Shown here piece by piece: positions 1-9,857 of a stretch of DNA of 64,000 nucleotides. The stretch spans positions 5,939,001 through 6,003,000 of the forward strand of contig NC_066312.1 of assembly GCF_905404315.1 (NCBI RefSeq), given 5' to 3'. Numbering within the stretch: position 1 is the first letter of the stretch; each line of letters starts with the position of its first letter. The position numbers were made by a program, and so were the translations under genes. The notes under the pieces were generated by a model. It searched no databases. It was given only the letters and a program-made list of their open reading frames with translations, and had not been told where the DNA came from. The DNA is from Leptidea sinapis. Lineage: Eukaryota > Arthropoda > Insecta > Lepidoptera > Pieridae.

Positions 1-54
1 TTTATAATCTACTATACCATTTACCTACTAATGACCCTATTATAGTAAATATTA

Positions 55-275
55 GGAAGCCGGATAGATTATGGGTACCACAACGGCGCCTATTTCTGCC
101 GTGAAGCAGTAATGCGTAAACATTACTGTGTTTCGGTCTGAAGGGCGCCGTAGTTAGTGAAATTACTGGGCAAATGAGACTTAACATCTTACGTCTCAAG
201 GTGACGAGAGCAATTGTAGTGCCGCTCAGAATTTTTAGGTTTTTCAAGAATCCTGAGAGGCTTTGTATAATATGA
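55..275 (+). mobile_element. Family A interspersed repeat, 3'-truncated copy
   Basis: This is the first of about 15 copies of one repeat in the window (called family A here). Shared blocks are GCCTATTTCTGCCGTGAAGC, GTGAAATTACTGGGCAAATG, TGTCTCAAGGTGACGAG and TTTTTCAAGAATCCTGAG. Full copies are about 310 bp and end in CTTATTTTCATAAAAA, an oligo(A)-like tail expected of a retroposed LINE 3' end or SINE. This copy fades out after the CCTGAG block and has no tail. Open frames across it are incidental. Confidence 0.85.
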
Positions 276-1189
276 CCACGCACATACACGTCCGAGTTAT
301 TCGTTCTGTCCGCCATCGTTCGAGATAATCAATTTTGGTGTAGGCGAGCCATAAAACTATAATAATACATTGATATATATAAATTATATTTATAAAGATA
401 ATATTAAGCCGGGTCTTCTTATAATGAACTAGAAACATCTCGCATGTCTGGCGAGGTGAGTGAAAGTCGGACAATGGCTAACCTCTGTTGGCCATCGGTC
501 TATATACGAGTACGAGAGTAAGAATGTGCACATGTATGACGTTCTACTTTAACGTCGCTAGTGAAAATAAGTGCCCTTCTTAGCATATTTATTATCTCTC
601 GTCCTCTCTGCATTTTAATATTTTTAGGTATGATCCCTATTCATATTGTTTCTGTATCGTATCTGTAATACTAAATGGGAAGTTATACGTGTCAAAGTTC
701 TTTAAATCTCCATTATTTTAAGCCGTTTTAGCAATCACATTATCTATAAACAATATTTATGAATAACTCCAGATAGCGTTAGGTAAGTATTCCATAAAAC
801 AGTATAAAGGTTTCAATGGCGGATTAATCTTAAGACATGAATGTCACAACTAATATAAAATATCAACATACATAGTGTCTTCTTTAACGAAACTTTAGTG
901 ATCTAAGGTGCGTATTCTAGAGGGCTTTTTCATGCACAGTTATTTAGACAGTGACAAAACACACTTGATCACGGATTACGTATTAGGACGACTACTAAAA
1001 CAGATATAGGACAGTTATTTACTCTGGCTCAGATAGTAAGCTATAAAAACGGTAAGTAATTAGGACAGTTACTGCCAGAAAACCGTTGAATTTCAGCTTC
1101 ATAACCGAAACTTTTAGCGGTAGCAATAATGGAAGAATTTTAATAAAATTACAAACAACAGCATAAGACTTTTAATAAAAAAAAATATT
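276..1189. other. No recognisable feature
   Basis: AT-rich unique-looking sequence. The short minus-strand frames here overlap the preceding repeat or have no recognisable motif. I see no exon-like block with splice sites. Confidence 0.5.
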
Positions 1190-1402
1190 GCGAAACCGAA
1201 TTAGCAGTGCGCAGGGGATATATCTCGCCGGACAGATGGCCGTCGGAGCAGCAACGTCGAATGGCGTCCACATACCAGTAAGTCCAGTACCAAAGACCAG
1301 TTTTGGAAGGCTCCTACAAAGTGGACCAATGATCTGGTCAAGATCGCCGGAATTGGTTGGATAACGGCAGTGCAGGACCGATCGTAGTAAAGATCTTTGT
1401 TT
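1190..1402 (+). pseudogene. RTE-type LINE ORF2 C-terminal fragment
   Basis: Read on the plus strand with frame changes, this encodes pieces of the C-terminal tail of an RTE-type non-LTR polyprotein: RRTDGRW near the start, then KAPTKWTNDLVKIAG and AVQDRS. The pattern 'R-W-T-D-D-L-V-K-I-A-G ... A-Q-D-R-S' is a familiar end of these ORFs in insects. Stops and shifts show it is dead. Related antisense copies lie at 4.7, 18.5, 19.3 and 19.8 kb. The minus-strand frame covering it is a shadow. Confidence 0.7.
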
Positions 1403-2173
1403 ATATGATGATGATAAGAATTTCCAGAACCAGTTAGCTGTTAATACCTGAAAAGCTATTTTATACATTTTTCTTACAATACCGTCTATAGAAAACTTCC
1501 GTTAAACGTATCCTGGAATACAGAGATATACCTGAATCACTTATAGCGACGTTTGTAAGTAGCAGTCGCGAGACTCGTAGTCTATGCTTGCGCCAGAAAC
1601 ACAAAGATCTCCTCTCTCCCTTAACGCCGTGGAGCCGCGAATTAGTTTGTTGCGTAGGTATATAGTTAAGTCAATTATTTAAATTTTTGGGTTTTACTCC
1701 CCTGAAGCTCTATAGACAATGAAAAAAAGCACTCTTATAAATAATATGGTGTTGGAAGGGACCTAAAATCTGATAGTGATGATTATGATACTTGATGTGG
1801 CTTCGTAAAGTATGACTCTAATTAAATTACTTAAATAACTTACAGAATCTAAGAGCAGGTTTTCATAAATATATATAGGCTTAAAATGATATTGATATGT
1901 GATATGTCATCGTTAATAATAAAAAAAAAAACATAAGTGCTAGTCAAGCTAATGAGACGCATGTAAAATTTTGTGAAGAGGATAATTGTAACGGCTGAAT
2001 CATATACATTTACCTGTTTGTGTCTGTTTCTATCGTCTCGTTTTTTCGTTTAATTCGATATACATATTTCAGTAAAGTTAAGCTTTATTTAAATTTAATA
2101 AACTTGAAAAATTTCAACTTATAAAAAAACATCGGGATCAAGCATAATCTAGTAATGCCTTACTCGTTTAGTT
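1403..2173. other. No recognisable feature
   Basis: AT-rich sequence with a 12-base A run near 1920. The somewhat GC-richer patch at 1550-1660 shows no motif that I recognise on either strand. Confidence 0.5.
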
Positions 2174-2352
2174 TAGTAGCTAGTGAAATTACTGGGCAAA
2201 TGAGACTTAACGATGCCTCAAGGTAGCGAGCGCATTTATTGTAATACTCAGAATTTTGTGGATTTCAAGAATCCTGAGCGACATTCCATTGTAATGTACA
2301 GGTCGTATTCACTACCATCAGCTGAATCTCATGTTGGTTTCGTCCCTTATTT
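2174..2352 (+). mobile_element. Family A repeat, 5'-truncated and degraded
   Basis: Begins at the 'TAGCTAGTGAAATTACTGGG' block and keeps CAAATGAGACTTAAC, TTTCAAGAATCCTGAGCG, ACCATCAGCTGAA and GTCCCTTAT. The terminal ATAAAAA is lost and there are many substitutions, so it is an old copy. Confidence 0.8.
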
Positions 2353-3408
2353 GACAGGTTAAATATAACAGGTTACAATCAGACCATCATTCTGAATATA
2401 TTAGCCCTGAAAATACTGAAGAACTAATACGACATCCAATACTATAAATATCTTCTTACAACTACAATTGTCAGTATTTACAGCGTCATCTTACTAATCA
2501 TTTTTAGGAGGCATTTCATTTACACCCTGTACATTTGCTCGGCTGCCTTGCATCGATTTTCGTATTCCGAATAATTCACGCTTACACCTAAATTGAACAT
2601 CACTGATATTGCATTCGAAATTACAATTTCGCATCAACGAGAGTATAACTACTGTGTACATACATCTTCAGTAAACAGTGACTGAATACGTGGAATCACG
2701 TGATCATCAAACGTACAAGTGAAATTCAGAGCTCAATGGGCAGAATGTATCCGGTTATATCCGGTCTATAGCATGTGTTGATTAGCAAGAATAATAGTAC
2801 CACTGTGTTAGCTTAGAAACATAATATTAGGTTATTGCATCGTTATTGTTATACACAGTTATTATTCAATCGAAACTCACAAGACATTTATAAAAAAATG
2901 CAACCCCTCGTACTGAATACGTTTTCTCATAAAAATTATATAAAAAAAATCAGAAATGTTAGAACAACTATCAGGCATATTAAAACTTAAATTGCTATTC
3001 CGCTCTCTGTCTCCAATACCAGAGAAATTAGTGAATCAGAACTGGCACTTGTGTACGTGCACGTATTTGTTGTATTTTTTTAAGACACTCATTTCGTGAA
3101 TACCTGAAAACACCTAGCTGTAGGAAAGTTAGTGGAGGAAAGTTACATGAAAACTCCACTGTAGATAAACGTCCCAACAGCCTGGTACAGAGAATGAACG
3201 GGTTAACTTGACAACAATGCTCGAGATAAAATGAGGTAAACAAGAAACAATGAAGCGACGCGACAACTGAATCGCTGACAATTTGGGCAGCATTGCTTAT
3301 AAATTAAGTTGCATAGACTTGTTCTTAAATTACTAAAACTTTAATAGAAATATGTTTCGTAATGTATTTAATTTTATTCAAACGAAACAAATCTTATACC
3401 TATATATA
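2353..3408. other. No recognisable feature
   Basis: No repeat family seen elsewhere in the window occurs here. A short minus-strand frame at 2500-2630 and the 71-residue minus-strand frame at 3028-3243 have no motif that I recognise, and I could not place either as an exon of the pentraxin-like gene. Confidence 0.4.
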
Positions 3409-3671
3409 CAATAATAATAATAATATTGGCAGACTTTTATGCAAATTATCTTGCCCCAAACTAGGCATAGCCTGTACTATGGGTACAAGACAACGATATA
3501 TTTAATACAAAATACTTACTTAAACATACATAAATACATATAAACTAACATATGACTTGGAAACGAACATCCATATCATCATATAAATGATTGCACCTAC
3601 CGGGATTCGGCCCCAGGACCTCTGGCTTTGTAGTCAGGGTCACTAACCATTCGGCTTTATGGGTCGTCAAT
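3409..3671 (-). mobile_element. tRNA-derived SINE (family C), nearly full length
   Basis: On the minus strand this runs from a degenerate tRNA-like head (about 3600-3671) through a body with TATGTATTTATGTATG-like steps, a CTTGTACCCATA block and GGGGCAAGATAATTTG, to an (ATT)n tail at 3409-3424. The head has the A-box-like 'CGAATGGTTAGTGACCC' and a mutated B box (GGGGCCGAATCCC). Internal A and B boxes are the RNA polymerase III promoter of tRNA-derived SINEs. Other copies are at 24.3, 38.0 and 51.4 kb. Confidence 0.85.
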
Positions 3672-3720
3672 TAATGATAGTTAATAATCAATGATTACAT
3701 TAAATAAAAACTATAATTAC

Positions 3721-3880
3721 GGGGAAGTGTATCAAGAATACTGGCAGCATTTCCGCGATGGATGGCTAGGCTGATCCGTTGACCGAAATAGCTACCAGCG
3801 CTTGGGTTATCAGTAGTAGTATTGAGGCGTAAGTACCTTGTAACCACCGGCCAAGTGTCTCGACACCAAATGGCAAAAAA
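3721..3880 (-). pseudogene. LINE ORF C-terminal fragment (GSYFGQRI type)
   Basis: Minus-strand reading gives GVETLGRW and then, in another frame, AGSYFGQRISLAIHRGNAAS. This 'E-T-L-G-x-W ... A-G-S-Y-x-x-Q-R-I-S-L-A-I-Q-R-G-N-A-A-S' pattern is common at the C-terminus of ORFs from some animal non-LTR retrotransposons. At least one frameshift separates the two blocks. A related copy lies at 45384-45523. It directly abuts the SINE head at 3671. Confidence 0.65.
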
Positions 3881-4584
3881 ATGTATGACTCACTGTGACT
3901 AAAATATTTGTAACTTAATTGATTTAAATCACCACACACTTAATACATGTCGTATGATACTTACGTCAACTGGTTTTGTACAATTATCCTCTTCTCTTCT
4001 ACTTTGCATTGAGGTGAACGTTGAGAAGCAGTTTATCTATACCGTTACAATTTATTTCAAATAACTATCGCTAAACAGTTGAACTCGTAATTTCTTATGT
4101 ACGTAATCTTATGTCTCATAAAAACATGCTAGTAAATAAAAAATATAAAAATAATATTGATAATAATATCTTCGTTTATAATACAGAACCTATTAGCTTT
4201 TTATCTTTCAATTAATAATGTAATATTAAAATAACAGCATACTAATGCTTTTTATGTAGATATGTTTTACTAGGTACAAATAACTAGGGGACAGTTAAAA
4301 AGTCGACTTTACAAAATATATATCACAATATTATTAACTATTATTTATATCAACTATTGAGAGTTGTAAGCCCTGTCTCCGTTTTCAAGACATAAGATAT
4401 TAGCAATCTCAATAGCCAATTAATTTAAACTACAGCGCACTTTATACCAGGCAATCTGATTTGCGGTAGGAAAGCTGACGCAACGGGACTCATCTAGACG
4501 GATTCCTCAGCATCGAAGGAGAGCCGTTGTTATAAGTATACAACATTGTCTTATTAGTCATTTAAATTGTATTACATTAGAACG
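3881..4584. other. No recognisable feature
   Basis: AT-rich with no shared repeat block. A GC-richer patch at 4440-4530 looked exon-like, but I could not find a consistent reading frame with splice sites. Confidence 0.4.
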
Positions 4585-4880
4585 TAAGGCTTAATGAGAG
4601 GAAGGACAAGAGGGAATATGCATGCACGCGAGGAGCTATACTTCTTAGGTATCATCATCATCAGCCGGAAGGCCTCCACAAAATATCTCAGCGGTGATTG
4701 GTACTGCGCTGTCCTCATCCAACGTACAACGTCCTTCTTTTTCGTTACAAAATAATAATCTTTAGATAAATATTTATCGTGCTATATTACGTTTATATAA
4801 AGAAAAAAGAGTGTGAGTACTTATGTACACGCGTTGGAAGTTATACTTCTTTGGCGTATGGAAAAATAAATCAAATTTTA
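4585..4880 (-). repeat. Family D repeat fragments with GAAGT..ACTTC core
   Basis: Two pieces (about 4585-4650 and 4795-4880) carry the family D core, here read as GGAAGTTATACTTCTTTGGC, with upstream GTGTG...CACGCG. The core has arms GAAGT and ACTTC around TTA. Family D recurs at 5.33, 5.53, 22.13, 33.6 and 33.9 kb. An RTE fragment lies between the two pieces. Confidence 0.55.
4656..4738 (-). pseudogene. RTE-type LINE tail, short antisense piece
   Basis: The plus-strand words ATCATCATCATCAGCCGGAA and CTGTCCTCATCCAACGTA match the complement of the RTE ORF2 3' end seen at 18462-18790. It is too short to read as protein. Confidence 0.55.
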
Positions 4881-5329
4881 ACAAATAGTTAGATGAAAGA
4901 TAGTATAAACACTCGGCATTTAAGGTTAATAAACAAGTATAGAAAATTAATTATAATTTTTTTATTTATACATGAAATTTGTTAATATACCAGAAATAAA
5001 TCAAAACGAAAAAAAAAAATATTTTTTAGATAATAATGTAATAATTTTTAATTAACGATGTAAATAAATTATACATACCGACAATTAACCTCAAATCTAT
5101 AAATGCACTCGAAACAGTTTATTCAAATCAGTTTTATCACTAATATTCAATATATATAGATATACTTATAAATTATTAGTAAATACTATCACCGTCGTAT
5201 ATGAAATTGATTTAATAAAAAAACCAAAATAATATTTATTTATTCACACTGTTTAATTGTACTGTTACGAAACACGTTTTCTAAATATAAAAATACTAGA
5301 ATATACAACTTGAACATAGTTATCGATTT

Positions 5330-5455
5330 TCATGCCACCTAGAACTAACTTCACGATGTAGAATTCAGGTGTCGGTGTGCGCGCGCATCGTAAAAATTCA
5401 ATCTCATTTTTCTCCATCGCGCCAAAAGAAGTATAACTCCAACAATATTTGAATA
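5330..5455 (+). repeat. Family D repeat copy
   Basis: Contains GTGTCGGTGTGCGCGCGC, then GCGCCAAAAGAAGTATAACT. Compared with the copies at 5525 and 22125, the order GTGTC / GTGTGC / CGCCAAAAGAAGTATAAC is conserved. No coding capacity. Confidence 0.65.
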
Positions 5456-5524
5456 AATAAAGTTTTAAGACCTTATTTATTTCAATATTGTTATATATAA
5501 ACCGATGAAAGTAATAATAATTTA

Positions 5525-5780
5525 GTTAATTTAGTCTGAAGTATGATACAAATGGTCTAGTTGACCAACTAAGGTCACGGTGTCGAATTTAGATGTCGGT
5601 GTCAGTGTGCCTATGTCCCACTGATAATTTTTCTCAAATGCGCCAAAATAAGTATAACTTCAACAATACGCTTTTATATCTTTATAACATAATGATAAAT
5701 ATAAATACTCCAAAAATACTCGGCAACATGGCAACGGTCAAATTGAATTATAAAATAGCGTTACAAATGTCGAAATAATC
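5525..5780 (+). repeat. Family D repeat copy, longer
   Basis: Starts around GTATGATACAAATGGTCTAG and TTGACCAACTAAGGTCA, then GTGTC...GTGTGC and GCGCCAAAATAAGTATAACT. The same start (GTATGATATGAATGGTCTAG) recurs at 22138. The 61-residue frame at 5593-5778 lies inside the repeat and is incidental. Confidence 0.65.
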
Positions 5781-6080
5781 TGATCTGTTTCAGACAGTTT
5801 AATATTGTTTTATAAACGCTACAGTAATATTTATACAGATTTTCAGTTTAAACAACATCTCACACGATGGCTAAAACGAAATAGATTGCTTTGTACCAAA
5901 GTGTTGTAACGCTTAGAAAAAAAAACACTCTATAAAACATATTGGAATCATTAATGGGAACCTGCAAGAATACTAATAAAAACTATTTTTCTTTCAAACA
6001 CTACTAGCACAGTGTATTATAGTGCAGTATATGGCAAATGACGTTATTTTTTGTTTCGAGTAATAAATAGTGATTAAAGT

Positions 6081-6345
6081 CTTTTTTTTATGGAATAGGA
6101 GGACAAACGAGCGTACGGGTCACCTCGTGTTAAGTGATCACCGCCGCCCACATTCTCTTGCAACACCAGAGGAATCACAAGAGCGTTGCCGGCCTTTAAG
6201 GAAGGTGTACGCGCTTTATTTGAAAGGACCCATGTCGTATCGTCCCGGAAACACGGCACAAGGAAGCTCATTCCACAGCGTTGTAGTACGAGGAAGAAAC
6301 CTCCTTGAAAACCGCACAGTGAACGACCGCCACACATCCAGTATG
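6081..6345 (-). pseudogene. LINE 3' end (family B) with RT C-terminal tail
   Basis: On the minus strand this is the 3' end of a non-LTR retrotransposon. The reading RFSRRFLPRTTTLWNELPC then FPGRYDMGPFK is the usual C-terminal tail of jockey/CR1-like ORF2 proteins (F-x-R-S-F-x-x-x-T-x-x-L-W-N-x-L-P). A TAA replaces the next codon, where the 52-kb copy has CAA, and then LKGRQRSCDSSGV follows. The 3'UTR ends TCCTCCTATTCCATAAAAAA, whose complement opens the copy near 6085. It is 5'-truncated and dead. The two overlapping long frames (6070-6357 plus, 6074-6337 minus) are out-of-frame shadows. Confidence 0.85.
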
Positions 6346-6650
6346 GCTAAAAGATAAAATATTTTTTTCGGCATAATGCGTAAAAAGTCTATATTTAAGA
6401 GAAAATATCAAGTTGGTATTTCTAACAACATGCATTGCCCTATTGTGGAATTTAACGGTCCTTCATCTTGATCCACGACAAAGCCGTACATTATGCCACA
6501 CAACGTATCATTGTATGTTTAGTCCTTATGTTGCAACACTAGGGAAATACAGCTTACACTCCCAGCTATCATTAAAATCATAGGCATGAATCAGTTCAAC
6601 TAACGGTACAGATATCGCACGAGTTGAATGCAGGGTTCAGGAATGCGATA

Positions 6651-6962
6651 TTTATGAAAATACGGGACGATAGGAGCAGGACGTTCAGCTGATGGTAATT
6701 TATACGTCCCGCTCATATCAATGCAGAGCCGCTCAGCCAAGAATTCTAGAAAAGCCCAAAAATTCTGAGCAGCACTACTAATTGCGCTCCTCAACTTGAG
6801 ACACAAGATGTTAAGTATCATTTGCCCAGTAATTTCACTAGCTACGTCGCCCTAGACCGAAACACGGTAAAGTTTACACATTACTGCTTCATGGCAGAAA
6901 TAGGCGCCGTTTTTGGTACCCAAAATCTAGCTGGCATACTGTACAAAGGAGCCTTCCACTGG
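6651..6962 (-). mobile_element. Family A repeat, full length
   Basis: Complete but diverged minus-strand copy, running from TTTATGAAAATACGGGACG at the low end to GGAGCCTTCCACTGG at the high end. It has a small insertion within the GCCGCTCAG...AAATTCTGAG region. The 73-residue minus-strand frame at 6600-6821 is part of the repeat. Confidence 0.9.
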
Positions 6963-8780
6963 TAATAATAATAATAGTGTTGAAACCTAATTATAATAGA
7001 TGACCATAATCATGACTGTGTCGATAAATTTAAACAATGCTTTAAGTTTGCCAATTATTTATTTTGCACTCAGTTAAATAATGAAAAAATTAATAAATTA
7101 AAATTAAATCTTAATATTTACTTATTACCTAATTAAATAAATTTTAAAAATTAAAAAAATAAATGAGACTATCTTTAAGGTATATGTAGGTATGATTTTA
7201 CATTAGATTTTGCGTAAAAGTAAAAATTTTATTATTATTTTAGTTAACTCGACGTTTCCTGACCTTTCACCTTTCAGAGCACGTTTTCAGGGGATTGGGT
7301 GCTCTCGATGTAAATTATAACCAAAGAAAATACTAATAATTATAGCTCAAATTTTTATTCGGCTTTGATAAATAAATATCTATACCTAGTAATATCTTCT
7401 CATAGTCTTAACCTAAGCATATAATCTTAATATAATCCACTATCGACCTCGACCGAACGAAGAGCATTCGACTGACAAGCACGTGTACTAAGCTAATAGT
7501 AGAGAAGGTTTCTTGGACCGTGTTTGCTGTTACAATAGAACCTTTTCACTCTTATCTTAACAATAAAATCAATTATTTACTTTCTGTACAGTTAATCACT
7601 TGAAACAGACAACAACGGGGAAATAATATATCAAATATTCACACATTTAGAGTAACAAACGTTAGTGCTAGTAAGTTATAGATTCGGAGAACTGAAATAG
7701 GCTTAACAATAAACTAATGCTACGAGAGATTGTAGGCTTGAACCACCCGAGGTGGAACAAATGGACAGTAATGGACAATTTAGGAATCAATATTGCTTAG
7801 ACATAGAGGTAGTATATATTTATCTCGCAGAGATATGATAAAAACAGTGATTTGGTCATATCACGGAGGATGTAAAAATAACAAGAAGGTCTTGTCATTT
7901 CTCGTAACAAAGGGTTTGTTTGGTGAGACTTAGACAAAATTTGGTAAAAATTTAGTATCCTGTCGAAGGTGGAGAGGGGTGAGAGGGGAATAGGGAGATG
8001 ACTTCTGTCCCCTGACACCACTTCCATGAAACGATAACGCATCATTCTCTTAAAAATCAATTTAATGTAACCTTATCTCAAAACAGATGAAAATTGCTTA
8101 AAGAGCCAGGTAAGGGCCCTTATTATTTGAAAAAAATGGCCCGCCACCCCCTTTCACCTAGCTTCGCCCGCTTTTACATCCTAAGTTCTTCTAGTGACTT
8201 ATTGTCATTTCGCGGAATCAACTCTGGTATTTGATCAAATCACTAGATTTGTTTCGAGAACATGGTATATGAGGCATCTATCATTCACTTTATATACCGA
8301 TTCAAATACATGTTAGAAGTAATGTAATTTTGGTTACGATTCTATGAAGATTAACACTCATTTCGCAACTTTTCGTAAAAAACTATTAATATAAGATTTT
8401 TGGGAGTTAATAATGCTCTATAGTCCGTTGACACAATTTCCGCTTTTTAAAAACGGAATCTAACTCTGTCAAATGAAATAATTATAATTCAATTCCGTTT
8501 ATTATTTTAATTTTGTAGTCGCTTGAAAAATATTTATTTAGTGTACGTATATTTTCTTAATGTAAGTAGGCTTCGTTTTTTGTCAAATGGAGTTCTCAAT
8601 CGACAATCGGAGGCCGGAAACTCTCAATTGACTTTCAAAATTGCTTGGAGCATATTTTTAGATTTTGGAAGAAATGGGTTTTCGATAAAAAAAAACTGAA
8701 AGCAACAGACAAATACTAACTAAAAAGCTAGTAGTATTAAGAAAGTTATTCAATGTATGAGATTATTGTCGTCATGATAA
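6963..8780. other. No recognisable feature
   Basis: AT-rich. The 87-residue minus-strand frame at 7797-8060 has no family signature that I recognise, no splice context and no second copy here. I leave it as unsupported. Confidence 0.4.
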
Positions 8781-9128
8781 ATCATTTGTGCATGCGTCGC
8801 ACACAAAAGGTGGACAGATAAAAATAAAAAATTTAAAGAAGCCACTTTCTAAAAGAATCCTCATCATCACGCTGGTTATGATGAGGTTTTAGTTCCAGAT
8901 GCAGATATTAATGTTGAATTTAACAAAACTTGACAATCAAATCATTTGATACCCAATCTAACAGAGAACAGTCTTTTAGGAACATATAATACACTATACC
9001 ATACTAAAGTATTATTAGATAAACCTCCGAACGCAAATACTACTAAACGAAATATTATTAAAGCTGTAAGTAACATTGGACTCCTCAGAACCCAAGCTCA
9101 AAATATCAATTTATATCATTATCTATGA
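8781..9128 (+). pseudogene. Decayed reading frame of unknown origin
   Basis: One frame runs for 115 codons with only two internal stops, TAA at about 8850 and TGA at about 8934, before a final TGA at 9126. Segments include AHKRWTDKNKKFKEATF, then HHHAGYDEVLVPDADINVEF, then a 60-residue piece with LLDKPPNANTTKRNIIKAV and NIGLLRTQAQNINLYHYL. Two stops in 115 codons is few for DNA this AT-rich, and the composition looks protein-like (charged and hydrophobic blocks). I do not recognise the family. It could be a lost transposon or viral gene, or a host retrocopy. Confidence 0.4.
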
Positions 9129-9589
9129 ATCATATCTACAATCATATAATCAATGCAATTAAATCAACCCGAAATTTAAATTGAAATCTTAGTACATATT
9201 TGAAACAATATTTGATTTGCAATTGGATTTTGTAGTAAACACCTAGGTAATCGTAAATTGAGCGGAAAATACGGTGATTATTCTATTTATTCAGATGAAG
9301 AAACTTTGTGACTCGATTGAAAAGATAAAATAATAATGGGATAAATATTCATTATGTTACATACCTACATGCCAAACTTAACAACACCCTTTTTTGGAAG
9401 TCAGTGTGATTTCATGTAGTTTATACATTATTTATTTTCTTGGCGTATATATTAAATTTAACTATCGAGAGGAAAAAAGTTTTATAACTCTTGGAAGAAC
9501 GCCCTAGTTCATAAACTTTGAAGCGCAAATAAAAAAGTTTAATTTAAACCTTATTTAAAATAAGAAAGCCACTCCAGCACAACTTCCAT
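9129..9589. other. No recognisable feature
   Basis: AT-rich sequence without shared repeats or plausible exons. Confidence 0.5.
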
Positions 9590-9857
9590 AGATTCGCATC
9601 CGATTGAATTTTATTTGAAAGCAACGCTTCATTCAAGTAGAAGCGGCCTTAGTGATAAGTTAATCGACAAGATGATGACAGTCGACCGTCTGCCTACTTT
9701 CGAAGCGTTTTTATCCTTTTCTACTTCTAAGATTAAAGTTTTTAATTTATTCTGTAAAGTTGTTGTAGTTATAACTTCACTTATTTACAAGAGTAAGATT
9801 GTTGTGCGACCAATTTTCGTCCGGTATTGTCAAAAACTATTCCTAGTCGTTCTTTGA
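9590..9857 (+). pseudogene. Possible retroelement gag-like fragment
   Basis: A frame of 80 codons from 9615 reads SDKLIDKMMTVDRLPTFEAF before losing any pattern. 'L-I-D-x-x-M-x-x-x-x-L-P-T-F-x-x-F-x-x-F' resembles the gag region of BEL/Pao-type LTR retrotransposons, but the match is short. No LTR, protease or polymerase lies nearby. An unrelated chance frame is equally possible. Confidence 0.2.

Noticed and set aside
7797..8060. 87-codon minus-strand frame
   Set aside because: No recognisable motif and no other copy; treated as chance.
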